From Poecilobothrus nobilitatus (Eukaryota > Arthropoda > Insecta > Diptera > Dolichopodidae), in assembly GCA_947095535.1 (NCBI GenBank), contig OX352772.1, positions 316,768,018 to 316,832,017 on the forward strand: a stretch of DNA of 64,000 nt, written 5' to 3'. The stretch's first letter is position 1; every line of letters begins with the position of its first letter. Under the pieces are notes generated by a model. It did not search any database. It worked only from the letters and a program-made list of their open reading frames with translations, and was not told where the DNA came from. This document shows, in pieces, positions 1 to 12,606 of this stretch. The translations under genes and the position numbers were made by a program.

Positions 1-247
1 GCATTTAAAAATAGGGCTTTTTCAAATTTGAGGGGTTGCAGTTTCCTGATAGATAGGGCTACATGAAAAAGTTGTTCCACAAAATTAATTTTTTTATGAG
101 GCCTATCCATGATTAAAATTTTTTTTCTCTATCTTTAATGGTGTAGAAATTTTGGAAACAGACGGACAGACAGACGGAGGGAGGGAGGGACAGAGTGAAA
201 CTAATAGGCACATTTTTTCAAATTTTTTTTTTAAAATGTGCTAAAAA
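1..247 (-). repeat. Dispersed repeat family, copy A (cut by window edge)
   Basis: Read on the minus strand, this starts at TTTTAGCACATTTT, passes through CCTATTAGTTTCACTCTG and a (GTCC/GTCT)n stretch, then TTCTACACC, and continues to AAAAAGCCCTATTTTTAAA at the window edge. The same order of blocks occurs at 30130, 57098 and 63765. It has no long ORF or clear terminal repeats and I cannot name the family. The GGAGGGAGGGAGGGA/GACGGACAGACAGACGG run is a local microsatellite expansion specific to this copy. Confidence 0.7.
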
Positions 248-1994
248 CTAAGCAACATTTTTTAAAAGAGAAAAAATCTTTATAACCCATTATATCAGTA
301 ACGGTTGAAAATAGATCTACCAATTTAAAAGGATTTATAAAAAATCATTAGTATTGATTGTTTGTATGATTGTTTATGTGATTGTTTCGTATTTATTAAG
401 AGATTCCGGAAAAAATAAATAATTTTTGTTCCAAAATCAGTTTAGAATAAATTTCTAGATCACAATCATTTATTTGCAAAAATATTTACAATTATAGAAC
501 AGTATAACAGCTAATTTAGCATCATCTTCAATTATAGAACAATAATATCTTAAATATCATTATATTAATATATTGTTACATTGTTGTCAGTAACTTAATG
601 ATGTGTACAGAATTCTTACCTGCCGTAATTTTCTAGTTTGTTTTTTACACAATGTTTAAAATGATGATCACTTATCGAGATTCAAGTATTAATTTGATAA
701 AAATATTATTGAAAGGAATCTGTAATACGGTGCAACATGCAATTTAAAAGCTTCCTCTATATTTAAAATTTTTTTAAAAAGGGAATTTAAATTAACAAAC
801 CCACATACATACAAAGATGTATGCATATTTGTATATATATATACACAAATATAAAAAAAAAATAAAAAAAAATAGAATTTCTATCCCAAAATATAATTTC
901 TATATTGCTTTTTATGTTCCTGATTCTCCCTTTGAATTTTTAATGTAGGTTTTTTATATTTTTATAACACGTTTTCACGTTCTGGACATACCGGTTTTAT
1001 AAAAGTTTTTTATTTTTTCCTTTTTTTATTTTTTTTTTTAATTATTATTTATATGAAACTTCTGCTCTGGGACCAGAATATAATAAAAAAAAAAAAAATA
1101 CTATATAATATGTAAAAGCAAAAAAAAAAAACTTGAGTTTATCACCATAATCAGGTCGGGGTCGCGACGTTAAATTTTTCTTTAGCCCATTGAATCAATA
1201 TAAATTATGTATGTACTCAGTATGTGTGTATGTATATAATATATAATATTATGAAGTTTTTATATAACGAGATATAAATATGTATGGATATACAAAATGT
1301 ATGTACATTATATGTATAAATACTTTTAAAATAAAATATCAGGGATATTTTATTTTCAATGTCGGCTGAATTTAGTATTATGTAATTTTTTTTTTTTGTA
1401 TTTTTTTTTTATTCCAAATATACATATACAAAAAAAAAATGTTTAGATTTTAATCAAGGACATAAAAAAGAGTTTTTTGGTTTTAATTTATTTACATATG
1501 TGTTTTTTTTTTGTTGTTGGTTTTGTTAAATTAGAAATTGCAAAGTACACACATCCTTTTAATATCAGGTTTTCGTACTTTCTACCGATTTTCTACCATA
1601 TTTGTACATATGTAGATATTTTAAAAAACCAAAATCCGATTTTTCATGAAACATTTTCATACGCTAAAAATATTATTTTTATAAGTACAAGTTTATAATT
1701 CATTTCTATTTAAGGCAATACTTTGAGTATAGAATTGGATTATGTATCATCTTAAAGATGGAGAATGACAGATAGGAGAATGACACTATGTATTCGTAGG
1801 GTAACTGAAAAGATTCGTATACAGTTCCAGTAACTGTATCTTTTTTGTCCAGTATATGGTAACTCTGACAAAATTGTTATGTCATTATTTTTAAAATTGA
1901 AATGTTTCAAATTGTTTATATCAATAAGAAAATAATGCATAAACGAAAATGCAATTCATATGGGGTCATAATACAGGGTTGCATGTAGTTGACA
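248..1994. other. AT-rich non-coding stretch
   Basis: Only A/T runs, TATGTA-type microsatellite drift and short chance ORFs are visible. I see no gene, TIR pair or RNA gene. Confidence 0.6.
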
Positions 1995-2082
1995 AGTTTT
2001 AGTAGTGTTCTTTGAGTATCTGGACGTTATACAATTTACTTAGTTTTAGTAGTATTCTTTGAGTATCTGGACGTTATACAAT
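1995..2082. repeat. Tandem duplication, 41-bp unit, period 47
   Basis: The block AGTTTTAGTAGTGTTCTTTG...ACGTTATACAAT occurs at 1995-2035 and again at 2042-2082 with one mismatch (GTGTT versus GTATT). The near identity suggests a recent local duplication. It is preceded at about 1974 by TACAGGGTTGC, which resembles a transposon end, but I found no partner end. Confidence 0.85.
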
Positions 2083-2756
2083 CCACTATCCAGTATATAT
2101 CATGAGTACCTATCAATATGATAGCACCTATCCATTCATTTTATAGGGCCAAAATACTTACAGAACACCCGTAAATAATAATAGATAAATAACATTGACA
2201 CTGAAATAGAAACTTATCTATCGTTTTACACTGGTTAATGTTCACACATGGTTTCTAAATTGCTATAATGTCCTGCTTTTTTTTATCCTTCGTTTTAAAA
2301 TGATCTCAGCTGTATGTAACCGTTCATTAGCTTTACACTTTATATTGTTCTGTGGAACATATTATTGAACGTGTAAATAGAGGGATGTTTGTACTAAAAA
2401 AATAAAATATATACCTACCTGTTTCAATAATATATAAGTCACTCATACATTTACAACTAGGATATTTAATAGTATATATTTTATAAATAAAGCAAATAAT
2501 ATATACATTATGTGTGTTTTTTTTTTAAAATATATACATACATTATATACATACATAAAATTGTGACAATGTTTACTTGATTCCCACATGATTTTGAATT
2601 TCATTAAAGTTGCTGTTGTTTTTTTTTTTTTGTTTTGTATTTAATTTTTGGTTTTTATTTTGGTTTTTTTGTTTTTTGTTTGTTGTTTACCGGACCGATC
2701 AATATCAAGAATAAAATTAAAAATTAATTGGAATATTTATTTATTTTGATTTTTAG
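2083..2756. other. AT-rich non-coding stretch
   Basis: No feature recognised apart from T-rich runs. The last part (about 2740-2756, TTTTGATTTTTAG) is a good match to an insect splice acceptor; see the next entry. Confidence 0.5.
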
Positions 2757-2954
2757 GTTTTTGATAATGAATGTATAAAAATGTGGTGCAGATTAAAAAT
2801 GCAGTGCAGTTGGAATAACCCTGAACAGTGGATAAGGTATTTACTAACTATACCTAATCAATTATAAAAACCTTCATTTCAAAAAAAAAACTTCATTTAT
2901 ATTTTTAGGGTGCAACATACAGGTGCAAAAAATATATTTCTTATTATTATTTAA
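2757..2954 (+). CDS. Candidate two-exon coding fragment, unrecognised
   Basis: This is a candidate only. An acceptor-like TTTTGATTTTTAG precedes 26 open codons that read VFDNECIKMWCRLKMQCSWN and then NPEQWI. They are followed by a donor-like AG|GTATTTAC, a 72-nt gap (2837-2908) containing CTAAC, and a second acceptor ATATTTTTAG. Joining 2836 to 2909 keeps the frame (AG+G = Arg), continues V-Q-H-T-G-A-K-N-I and stops at 2952-2954. The first segment is rich in Cys and Trp and less AT-rich than its surroundings, which is unusual here. I do not recognise the protein. It could equally be a chance open frame, or one exon of a large gene whose introns fill much of the window. Confidence 0.2.
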
Positions 2955-5832
2955 AGTTGATTTTTAAGTTTTATATTTTTTAAGTGATAGAGACAAGAGA
3001 TGATAGAGTAATATTCAAATTGACAAGAATTTGACATAAAACTTTTTTAACTCAGTTTTAATTTAAATAATTAATAATTTTTTTTCTTTTATAATTTTCA
3101 GAACAATTTAATATTATTCTTTTATCTTTGTTTTTATGTTATATACATCGATCAATGAATCAAATTTAAGAAGAACATCAACATCTTTATTTTAAAAATT
3201 GATTTCAACATTCAGTAAACTCGCATATTTTTCTCAATTGCCTTTATTCCTGTTCCTTTAGTTCCATTTTGCCTAATCATCAAACCAAAAAATACATTGT
3301 GCCATAAATCCTAACCTGTAATGTTTGGTTTAAAAGGTAGGTGACTTTTGGTTGGTTCCAGTAAAATTAAGATTACCAAAGAGAATTCACTTGGTGGGAT
3401 CTCATTGGTGGTTGTCGTTTCGAATTTCCCACATACTCTTGCGAAAAAAACACGATATTTTCAATAATAATTGAACTAAGGAATCAAATATAATTCGTCG
3501 AACACCTCATTTAAGCTATAGTGTCCAGTTCTTTATAGAAAACATCTAGTATACAATAGTGTTAATAACGTATTTTCTCAAACTGTCGTATAATGTCGTA
3601 TAGACGAATTAATTTTCTGTGTAGTTTTCTGTGAAAGGTGAGATCAATTCCATAGCTTTAGACAAAACATAGCTTTCACAGGACAAAATATAGCCAAAGA
3701 AAAAAAATGCGTGTCTAAACGTCATTCCGACACCAGTCAAACCAGTGGACTGTTTGGAATGATTACCTGTCATAAAATTAAATAAAATATTTTGAGTAAT
3801 AATTGTAAAACAATTTTACGAAGAATTAAATAAATAAAATAAAAAATAAAATCTTATTACATAAATTGTGTATTGTATGAATCTGTAGGTACCTACTTAA
3901 AAGATTAGGAATCTGAAGTAATTTTCATATAGTAATTGTAAAAAAATTTGCAGTTTTGTAAAATTGTAGTTTTAGATATTTTATTTTTAGCCTTTAGAAG
4001 AAATACTATGATTTATTGCACAAAAATGTTATTTGAAAGATACAACTGTGGTCTTTAAGAGATTTGATAGAACAAAAAAAAGAGAGAATAAAAAAGGAGT
4101 TTTGTTTTTTTATCATTGTACCGCCATAAAAACAAAATATAATTCATTAGGATTTTATTATTTCATAGATATTTATTTTTGATTTTTTTTTTTTGATAGT
4201 ACTTTAGATACATTATACATATTTTATTTTTCAACATTTCCTTTTTTTATTTAATTTTCTAATTAAAAGAGGTTCAAATTTTGGTTCAAAATTGAGGTTT
4301 TTTTTTTAAATTGAAAATTGATAATTTTCTATTTGTAACATTTTGACATTCAATTTTTTTTTTTTGGTTTTCTTGATGTAGAAAAAAATCTAAAGTGAAA
4401 AACTTGTCATGTTTTATTTACAATAAATCTTTTATTAACTTTTTTTTTTTTTTAAATAGAATGTGTTGAAGGTGTGCTTTTCTCCTTTTAATTAAATCAA
4501 TTTATTTATTTTTTATTTTTAACTGTATACCTATGTATATATATGTATAGCTTGTAATTAAAAGACCTGTTCTTATACAGATGTACATTATTGATATCTT
4601 ATAATAAATGCACATAGTACACCTTACATTCAATGTTAATTAAAACTTTAAAAGGTGTAAATTTTAAATGTATACCTATAAAAGAAATCAATTTATTTGG
4701 AATTTATCGATAGGAAATATTGTACAATTTCTAGATATTTTAAAATTAATTATGCATAATCCATTTCATGATACATATTTTGAAAATAAAAAGGATAGGT
4801 ATTTAGGTATAAGTATAAATATAGGTATAGGTGTAAGTATAACTAACTATTTCTGGTTACTTTGTTTTTTTTTTTTTGTAATAATTGAATTGGCCACTAA
4901 CCGTATAAAATTATAGTAATTTATATAATTTTAGTCATATTATAAAAGCTGTTTGCGTTTTTTAACTCCCACAAAAGTCATTTTAGGATTTTTTAATGTG
5001 ACAAGATCTAAAATTTTTTGAAATAAATCATATGAATAAATCTAAGTAAATCATAGGTATGAATAAATCTTAGCACACGTAGTCTTAAAACATTTCTCCC
5101 ATATATTATCTTAAAAGTATATATGTATGTAGTTACCTGAATTACTAACAGACCTATATCTTATCCATTATTGACCAAATTATAAAAATAAGAAAAAATA
5201 AATTATTTCTTTACTATATGCAATCGCATATTGACCATCGTATCTTGATAAGGTGTTTCAATTGAAACCTTGTTTTTCGTTTACATGTCCTTCTCAAAAC
5301 TAGTCTCATTCAAAAAACAAAAAAAAAAAAAAAATTTTTTCATATCAAACTTTAAATTTTAACATAAAATTCGTATTCATGTTTTTTATGTCTATATATA
5401 TATATTTATGACAAAATATAAGTAAAAATTTGGTTTCAGTTTAAAAAAAAAAAAATATATAAAAAAAATCCGAACATCCTTTTACTTTCAAAAACCTTAA
5501 AAACTACTCCTACATAACTTAACATAGATTTAAAAAAAAAAAAATAATAATAATAAAAAACTAAAATGAAATCTAAAGATTTATAAATTTGATTTCAATA
5601 TGTAAAGAAGAAGAGAAAAAAAATCCACAGTTTCATTTTCATTTCTTATGTAATGATATATAACAAAAAAAAAAAAAAATTATGCTCCATAAACCCACAG
5701 ATATTTTTTTTTTATTTTTTTATTTGTTGTGTTTTTATTGTTGTTTGTCTGCATTACATATTACTAAAATCGAATAAAACGAAAGATTTACAATGTAAGT
5801 AAATTGAGAATGAAAGTATATATATATATTAT

Positions 5833-5875
<43 letters not shown>

Positions 5876-6450
5876 TGTATATATTTATGTAATTTCTTTA
5901 AAAGAATTACATAAAAAATTCAAAAATCATAATAACAGATATTTTATATTTTTCTTTACTCTATCTTTAGAATATGAAAATAATCATTACCATGATTTTT
6001 GTCCTTGAATTAAAATTGTAATTTTAATTCTTTATATATGTATGTATGCATGTAATAAAAATAAAAAAAACAAAAGTAATTTCTAATACAAATGTACATA
6101 TGTATGTTTATAATATACTTGTGTAGGTATCATCTAATATTTTCTTTCATTTGGGATATTTCCTATGTTTTCCTATACTATTTTTAATATTTTGTTAAGA
6201 ACTTTTTTTTTACTACTGAAGTTTTAAAAAGATAAAAGGATTTACTAATTTTTTTTTTTTTTTTTGAAATTTAAAGGAAAAACCCATTATATTTTAATTT
6301 CCACCAATGAATGATAATTTTCATGCACACTAAAGTGAAAAATGTAAAATATCAAATATTATATTATAGATTTTTAATTTTTTTCTTTTCAAATGCTAAC
6401 TTAAAATTAAGAGCACCAACGCTTCCACGCAGTATGTCAAATTACATATA
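2955..6450. other. AT-rich non-coding stretch with microsatellites
   Basis: Mostly homopolymers and TA repeats. About 3300-3780 is less AT-rich and has a short inverted pair (TTCTGTGAAAGG near 3627, CTTTCACAGGA near 3671), but no ORF or element that I can define. The ORF at 4668-4916 is low-complexity and looks like chance. Confidence 0.5.
5817..5870. repeat. (TA)n microsatellite
   Basis: Nearly uninterrupted TA dinucleotides, the longest such tract in the first 10 kb. Confidence 0.9.
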
Positions 6451-7339
6451 AAGGGTTTGACAATTTGAGTGATATGATTTCTTTTAAAAAAAAAACACAC
6501 TAATTGTTAAGGAAAATTCAAATGTTTTTTATTTAATGTGAAGTACAATCGATACAATTAAGTTCTGGATAAAACGTCATTCAAATGGCCTCCACGACTG
6601 CTTTTGCAGGAAAGAATTCGATTAACCGAATTTTCGAGCACTTTTTCCACTAAATCAAGTCGTATGTCATGTATAGCACGTTCAATATTGACTTCTAAAG
6701 TTGAAGAGAGTCTGGTTTATTGTTAAAGACAAATGACTTCAAATAACCCCACAAGAAATAGTCTAATGGTGTTAAGTCACAACTTCTTGGAGGCCATTCA
6801 ATGTCACAATTTCTTGAAATAATCGAATCTCCAAACTTTTCTAGCAATAATTCGGTTGTTGCACGTGTTGTTTGGCACGTAGTTCCGTCTTGTTAGAATC
6901 AGATGTTGTCAAGATCAACTTCTTCCAATTTCGGCCATAAAAAATTGGTTATCATCGATCTATACCGCTCTCCATTGACAGTAACCAGCAACAAGTTACC
7001 AGCTTCATTTCGAAAGAAGTACGGACCGATGATTCCACCAGACCAAAAACCACACCAAACTGTCTATTTAGGTGAATGTTATGGTTGTTCATGAATAATT
7101 TGTGGATTTTCTTCGCACCAGAATCGACAGTTTTGTTTATTTACGAAAAGTTGCATTTGGAGAACGCTTATTTTGATAATAAAATTGAATAATTTGTAAA
7201 CATTGTTCTTGCGTATATCTCTCCATAATGAAATTGTAAATATTACTGAATACTATGAAAAAAAAAAGACAGATCATGATATACTATAAATGGCCGAAAC
7301 GTCACTTAGAAATCATATCACTCAAATTGGAAAATCCTT
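6451..7339 (-). mobile_element. Internally deleted mariner-like element with TIRs
   Basis: The left end reads AAGGGTTTGACAATTTGAGT and continues GATATGATTTCT. The right end, reverse-complemented, reads AAGGATTTTCCAATTTGAGT and continues identically. The ends match at 29 of 32 positions. A TA dinucleotide flanks each end (6449-6450 and 7340-7341), the mariner/Tc1 target duplication. Between them lies a minus-strand transposase relic. At 889 bp it is well below the roughly 1.3 kb usual for mariners, which agrees with the missing middle of the transposase. Confidence 0.88.
6558..7226 (-). pseudogene. Mariner-family transposase relic
   Basis: The protein starts MERYTQEQC at 7226, the usual N-terminus of mariner-type transposases with a helix-turn-helix. 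After 29 residues, at FRK (about 7140), it jumps with a frameshift to NKQNCRFWCEENPQ. The rest of the DNA-binding domain and the first catalytic Asp (the FSDEAHF-type motif) are therefore missing. It then reads through stops into TVWCGFWSGGIIGPYFF, WPKLEEVDLDNI, stop-F-stop, QDGTTCQTT (second Asp) and EWPPRSCDLTPLDYFLWGYL (third Asp). There are 41 residues between the second and third Asp, so a DD41D (rosa-like) assignment is likely but inferred. A later frameshift leads to NSVNRILSCKSSRGGHLNDV and a stop at 6558-6560. It cannot encode a working enzyme. Confidence 0.88.
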
Positions 7340-10300
7340 TACATATGTAAGTATATAATATTAATCTCGATTCGAAGAATTTTTCTGGAAGACGAAATTC
7401 TCAAAGGTTTTTAAATATAAATATTGCACTATTATTATCTAATTAATCGGTATTTGCAGTTTCAAATTTATAAAAAAAATTTAAATATAAGTTGAACATA
7501 TATATATGTATGTATGTTCATGAAAAATCTATACATATATATGTATACGTATGTAAATATGTAGGCATGTATATTTAGATCTGCAAATATTAAAACAGAA
7601 AATTATCTTTAATCCTAAAGTTTTTATAGGTATAATTTTCAAAGGATTTCTAACTCTTATTTAGATTTGTTTTTAATAATTACATATGTAACATATGTAT
7701 ATACCAAATTTATGTTTCAAAGGCATCTAAGTACAGAAACTTACATCTTAACTATATTACAGACTCTAAAAGGTATACGAATAATAGTTTAAAACAACTT
7801 AATGATTCAATAAACTAAACAATGCATTTAATTTTATTTAATGTAAGTAAGTAAAATTTTTAAGTTCAAAGAGTATGCATAATTTGGTATATGAATATAC
7901 GTATATGTATATGTACCTATAATAATTTATATTTTTTTAGACTACATAATACCTATCTTCCCACATACCGATACTCTTATAAAACCAACAAATAAATAAC
8001 ACCCAATTTAAAAAAAAAAAAAAACAAAAATTCAAAATGGCCTAAAATTTAAATACATAGGTATGTAGCTATCTAGGTATATAAGATATAAATATATAGA
8101 TAAACATAAACACTCTATACCCACTGTTTTTATCTTCATCATTAATTTAATATCTATAGGTACTTCCTTTAGAATTCTTCACTTTTTTGAAAAAAAAAAA
8201 AAAAATGTGTAGGTACAAAATTTTATTTTTATATTTAAATTTTTTTCCATAAATTTCCTATTTATATATGTACTTATTTATGTACATATAAATATGTATA
8301 CAGGCACTAATCTATACGAACATATGTATGTACATACATTATATAATATGTCCGTATAAGCCAGAAATATTTTTCTTCTTGTTTCTTTACCACAAATTTA
8401 CAAATTTATCCTTAAATATATTTACATATGCATATATAACCACATCCATATATATGTAGCAGTATATGTATGTACATAGTAATATATTTATGATTATATA
8501 CATATATTATTAACAAACACACATAAACTAAAAATTTAATTAAATAAATATTTCAAAATTTTATTTTTATTTTGTTTCCGCCTTGTTTAGTTTGATTTTT
8601 TTTTTATTTTTTTTAAAGAAGAAAATTGGAATGCTGTTTTACACTGCCTATAAATGGGGTCCGTTTCTTGTAAAATACACAAAAAAGCAAAAAAAAAATA
8701 AATAAAATAATAGAGCGAAAAAGAATTTTTTTTTTTTCAAATATTCCTTTAGGATCAAGTCCAAGGATAAAAAAAATTCAGTATGAATACTTTTTTTTTT
8801 ATTTCTTTCTGATAATTTGTGTTTTTTTTTTTTATTTTGTTCTGTTATAGTTTTTTTTTTTTTATATACCTTGCTTCTATATTCATTATGACGTAATATA
8901 GCGCACGCACCGTTCCAAAAACAAAATAAAGAAGAAAAACAAAAAAAGACAAACCACAATAACAAAAAAAAAAAAAAAAATTAAAAATACAATACAAATT
9001 ACAAGATTTAAAAATCTAGAAGAATTTAGCTGTCGCTTGTCATACCCAAAAGTATACAAATACATAAAGAAAAATTTTGTAGTTACCCTGAAAAAGAAGT
9101 TATTTGAAAAGAATAACGGACAGGGTAGGAGTTGAAAAAAAAAAATAAACATAAACATATACACACACACAATATATTTTATTTTGTTTTTTTTTTTATT
9201 ATTCTATTTGTGCTTGCCTTGTTTTTTTTTTTTATTTAGTGGTTGACTCCGCCTACAAGGAACTTACGCATTAGAAAAAAAGAAATCATATCACTTGAAT
9301 GTATATGTATATTATATGCATAAAAAATATGTATATATATAGAAATGAAATTGGTTTATTGTGTTTTTGTTTGGTCTTGTGTTCCTTGAATAGAAGGAGT
9401 CAAAAAAAAAAAAAAAACAAAAAAAAAACCAACCTTTGTTTATTTTTTGGCAAAGAAAAAGAAATTTATATATATTTTGACTTTTACAAAAAACAGAAAA
9501 GAACAAAAAAAAAAAAGGATATGGATTAAATAAATTGGTTTTTTTTTGTTTTGATCTGGATCCTGTTTCATATAAATATGTTTGTATGTGTGGATGTTTA
9601 TTATTACTTACATATATAGTGTTTGACTGTTATATAACTGTTTTCATTTTTTATTTTACTTATTTTATTTAATTTTTTTATATGTATGTTTTTTTGTAAA
9701 TAAGTTAAATATATTATATATATATATGTATATATATAAATGTAATTTCATATGTATGAATGAATATGGTTATATTGTTAGATAAAGTATTGGATATTCT
9801 TGTTTTAATGTTGGTTTTAATGTTGAATTTTGGTTTTTTTTTTATAAATAATTTAAGAAAGGATAATATTTAAGTATGTACTTAAATAAAATACAATACA
9901 TATCCATTCATATATGTATATACAAATAATAAAAATGCTTTGATAAAAAATGAATGTGGAATATTTTGTGGAATTTTTTTGTATTTTTGGAGAATTTGGA
10001 AAGGAAAAATAAAATCGAAAGAAAGGATTTTTTTTTTTATAGCGCCAAATAAAATATAACAAAATCAAGTGCACGTAAATATTTATATATGGATGTATGC
10101 ATATGTATATAGGTGTATTAATTTTTATATATTATTTATGTAAAGTGAATATTATATATGTATGTATGTATATAAAATATGATTTAAAATTATTCATTTA
10201 GTTTTAACTTTAAAAAAATTAAGTAAGAATATTTGAATTAAAGTATTCTAAACAAAATGTAATTTGATTTTATTATCTAATATCGAAATATCGATGAATT

Positions 10301-10524
10301 GTTTTTAAATAAAGATTCAAATTTTTTGCAAATGATTTTTATTTTGAGAAAAAGAAAAATATTAAGGTGTCGTCTTTTAAAATAAATTAGTTAAAAAAAA
10401 ATCATGATACTTTTGAATTTCAATATTATTTAATATTTAGACTTTTTCATTGAAATGTATTTATATATAGGAGTTATAGGACTATTACAATTTATATTTC
10501 ATAAATTAAAAAAAAAAAAATTTT
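7340..10524. other. AT-rich non-coding stretch
   Basis: Dominated by TATGTA microsatellite drift and A/T runs. The ORFs between 8648 and 9529 are Phe/Lys-rich readings of poly(T) and poly(A) and are not genes. At 9281-9296 AGAAATCATATCACTT matches the inner part of the mariner TIR at 7309-7325, possibly a leftover end. Confidence 0.5.
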
Positions 10525-10607
10525 TTTTTTTTTTTTTAATGCATTTTTCTGCCACATAAATGTTGACAGGAAATTACACAGCCTTTCCTGTTCAGGCGTG
10601 GCTGTAA
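10525..10607 (-). mobile_element. SINE 3' fragment, tRNA-derived family (5' truncated)
   Basis: Read on the minus strand: TTACAGCCACGCCTGAACAG, then GAAAGGCTGTG, the hairpin region TTCCTGTCAACATTTATGTG with GCAG, AAAATGCATT and a poly(A) tail (the T run at 10521-10537). This is the 3' half of the family that is fuller at 33913 and 49065. The tRNA-like head is absent, as expected from 5' truncation during reverse transcription. Confidence 0.8.
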
Positions 10608-12084
10608 TAAATATAAAGACCAAATCCGTTAATAGGTAATAGGTACTATATAATATAATAGGTATGTATATGAACCAAGTTAAACATTTATAAAATCTGA
10701 ATAGGAATTCATAACTTTAGTTTCTTATTTTCAATCGCACTTTAACTTCCAAATTCATTTCAAAGAAAAATAATTTCAATACTTAAATAATTGGTAAATT
10801 TTCAAAAAAAAAAAACAGTACCTACCTATATTCTAAAGTTACGATATATAGAATTAATTAATAATAACACTATACCATATTTATGTTCTACATTATGTTT
10901 ACATTTGTTTTTTTTTTTAAATTATTATGTATCACGTACAGTGTATTACCAGGTATTACCTTTATATAATAAAGGATAAAATTTATCCTTTAAATCATTT
11001 TTCAATTAAAAAATAAAATATATTTATGATATGAAATAATATTAGGTCTTTTCTAGCCAGCCAATTGTGTAGAGGTTACGGCACCAAACTTTCCTTCAAA
11101 AAGTTTCGGGTTAAAACCCCTGCTGTGGGTGATATAGAATAGTTAAAAAATATAGATAATTTAGATTATTTTTATAATAGGTATATAAATTAGTAAAATA
11201 TAATTAAATAAAAAATATGTAGGTATACAGGGTAATTCGTAAGTAAATGAATTAACATAAACCATCGTGTAGGGGATAATGTGTAAACAAAAGTTTTATA
11301 TGGGGGTTAGATTGTGGGCGCAATAGTTTTATAGCTGTCGGGGGCCTTAAAGGACATTTTGTACAACCATAACTTCTGTTACAAACAAGATTAAATCATA
11401 CTGTTGTAAAATGGTTTTAAAAGCATAAAGAGAAAGAAACTTTTCTAAATGTATTCATTTAAATATCTATAATCTATCTTTTTTAATTTTTCATCTAAAA
11501 CGTTTTAAAGTTGAAAATTTAAATATTTTTTTTTAATTTTTGATAGAAGAAAATGTCATTTTGCTAATAATATGAAAATTAATATGAAAATTTAGATGTT
11601 TAATGATTTAAATAGCCCGTTTTTCTAACTTTAATTTGGTATACAATACGTTATATTAGCTTCCACCGTTCTGAGGATAAATGAAAAATTATTTAACAAG
11701 TATAGGTACATACTCAATTTCTATAATGCCCTATGCTCCTTATATATGTAGGAGTGGAAAGGAAATTAGTTTAAAACCATTTTGAAATGTTTTCGTTATA
11801 TAGGTATATTTCTTTTCTAATCAATTAGATAGATATCTACTTACAAATATTTTATTAAAGTTTTTTTTTTTTAAGTTGAAGTTATTTTTATATATTTATA
11901 TCTGGATAAATAATAAATATATGTATTTCGATTATGAGCAATAAAAAATTTAAAAACTTTTTAAATTATTATTAAAGATAATTTGGCTTCTTTTTTATAC
12001 TATATACAAAGTATCTGGCATCTATTAATAAGTATATACCTTTAAAAATATCTAATAGAACCGTTCAAGTTAAATTATATTATA
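10608..12084. other. AT-rich stretch with one tRNA-like segment and one CAGGGT end
   Basis: Mostly non-coding. From 11224 there is a less AT-rich block starting TATACAGGGTAATTCG and containing CCATCGTGTAGGGGATAATG. It resembles the opening of the CAGGGTG elements at 12085 and 50896, but I find no matching right end. Confidence 0.45.
11059..11135 (+). repeat. tRNA-like segment, possibly a SINE head
   Basis: GTGTAGAGGTTACGGC could be a degenerate A box, and CGGGTTAAAACCCC resembles a B box with T-stem. No acceptor stem can be drawn, so this is not a tRNA gene. It may be the head of a third SINE-type repeat. Only one copy is seen. Confidence 0.35.
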
Positions 12085-12606
12085 CAGGGTGTTTCCGATT
12101 CGATGGTCTTCCTTGAAATGGGTGATCGAGCATACCGAGACGAACAAAAAATTGTATTGGAGGGGAGGTCTATTCTGAACCCTTTTCGAGATATTAGGGG
12201 TTAAAGTTTTTTTAGAGACTTTTCATAAAAAAATCTACAACTTTTGAACGGCTTACTATAGAGAGATAAAAAAAAATGTATTTTATAGAGTAAACTGTTA
12301 GCTTTAATTTTAATACACTAATGATTCCATAATCCCAACAGTTACAAAGTTATGGAGGTTTAAAATAATTTCAAATGAAAAAATTATGTTTCAAACTCAA
12401 TTTTCTTTTGAAACAACCTCTTTTCTCTCTATATAGTAAGCTGTTCAAAAGTTGTAGATTTTTTTATGAAAAGTCTCCTAAAAATTTTTAAAACCTCATA
12501 TCTCGAAAAGGGTCCAGAATAGATCCCCCTCCAATACAATTTTTTGTTCTTCTCGGTATGCCCGATCACCCATTTCTAGGAAGACCATCGAGTCGGAAAC
12601 ACTCTG
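12085..12606. mobile_element. Foldback / long-TIR element starting CAGGGTG
   Basis: The left arm starts CAGGGTGTTTCCGATTCGAT at 12085 and the right arm ends AGTCGGAAACACTCTG at 12606. The arms are inverted copies over about 190 bp each (roughly 12085-12275 and 12421-12606). They share GGTCTTCCT, ACAAAAAATTGTATTGGAGG and CTACAACTTTTGAACGG in mirrored order. A TATA sequence flanks both ends, compatible with a TA or TATA target duplication. The roughly 145-bp centre has no ORF. It is a non-autonomous DNA element and its superfamily is not certain from the ends alone. Confidence 0.88.

Noticed and set aside
6903..7094. 63-codon plus-strand ORF
   Set aside because: Antisense shadow of the mariner transposase relic on the minus strand.
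8648..9529. Several ORFs of 64-105 codons on both strands
   Set aside because: They translate poly(T)/poly(A) as Phe and Lys runs, overlap each other on opposite strands and have no motif.
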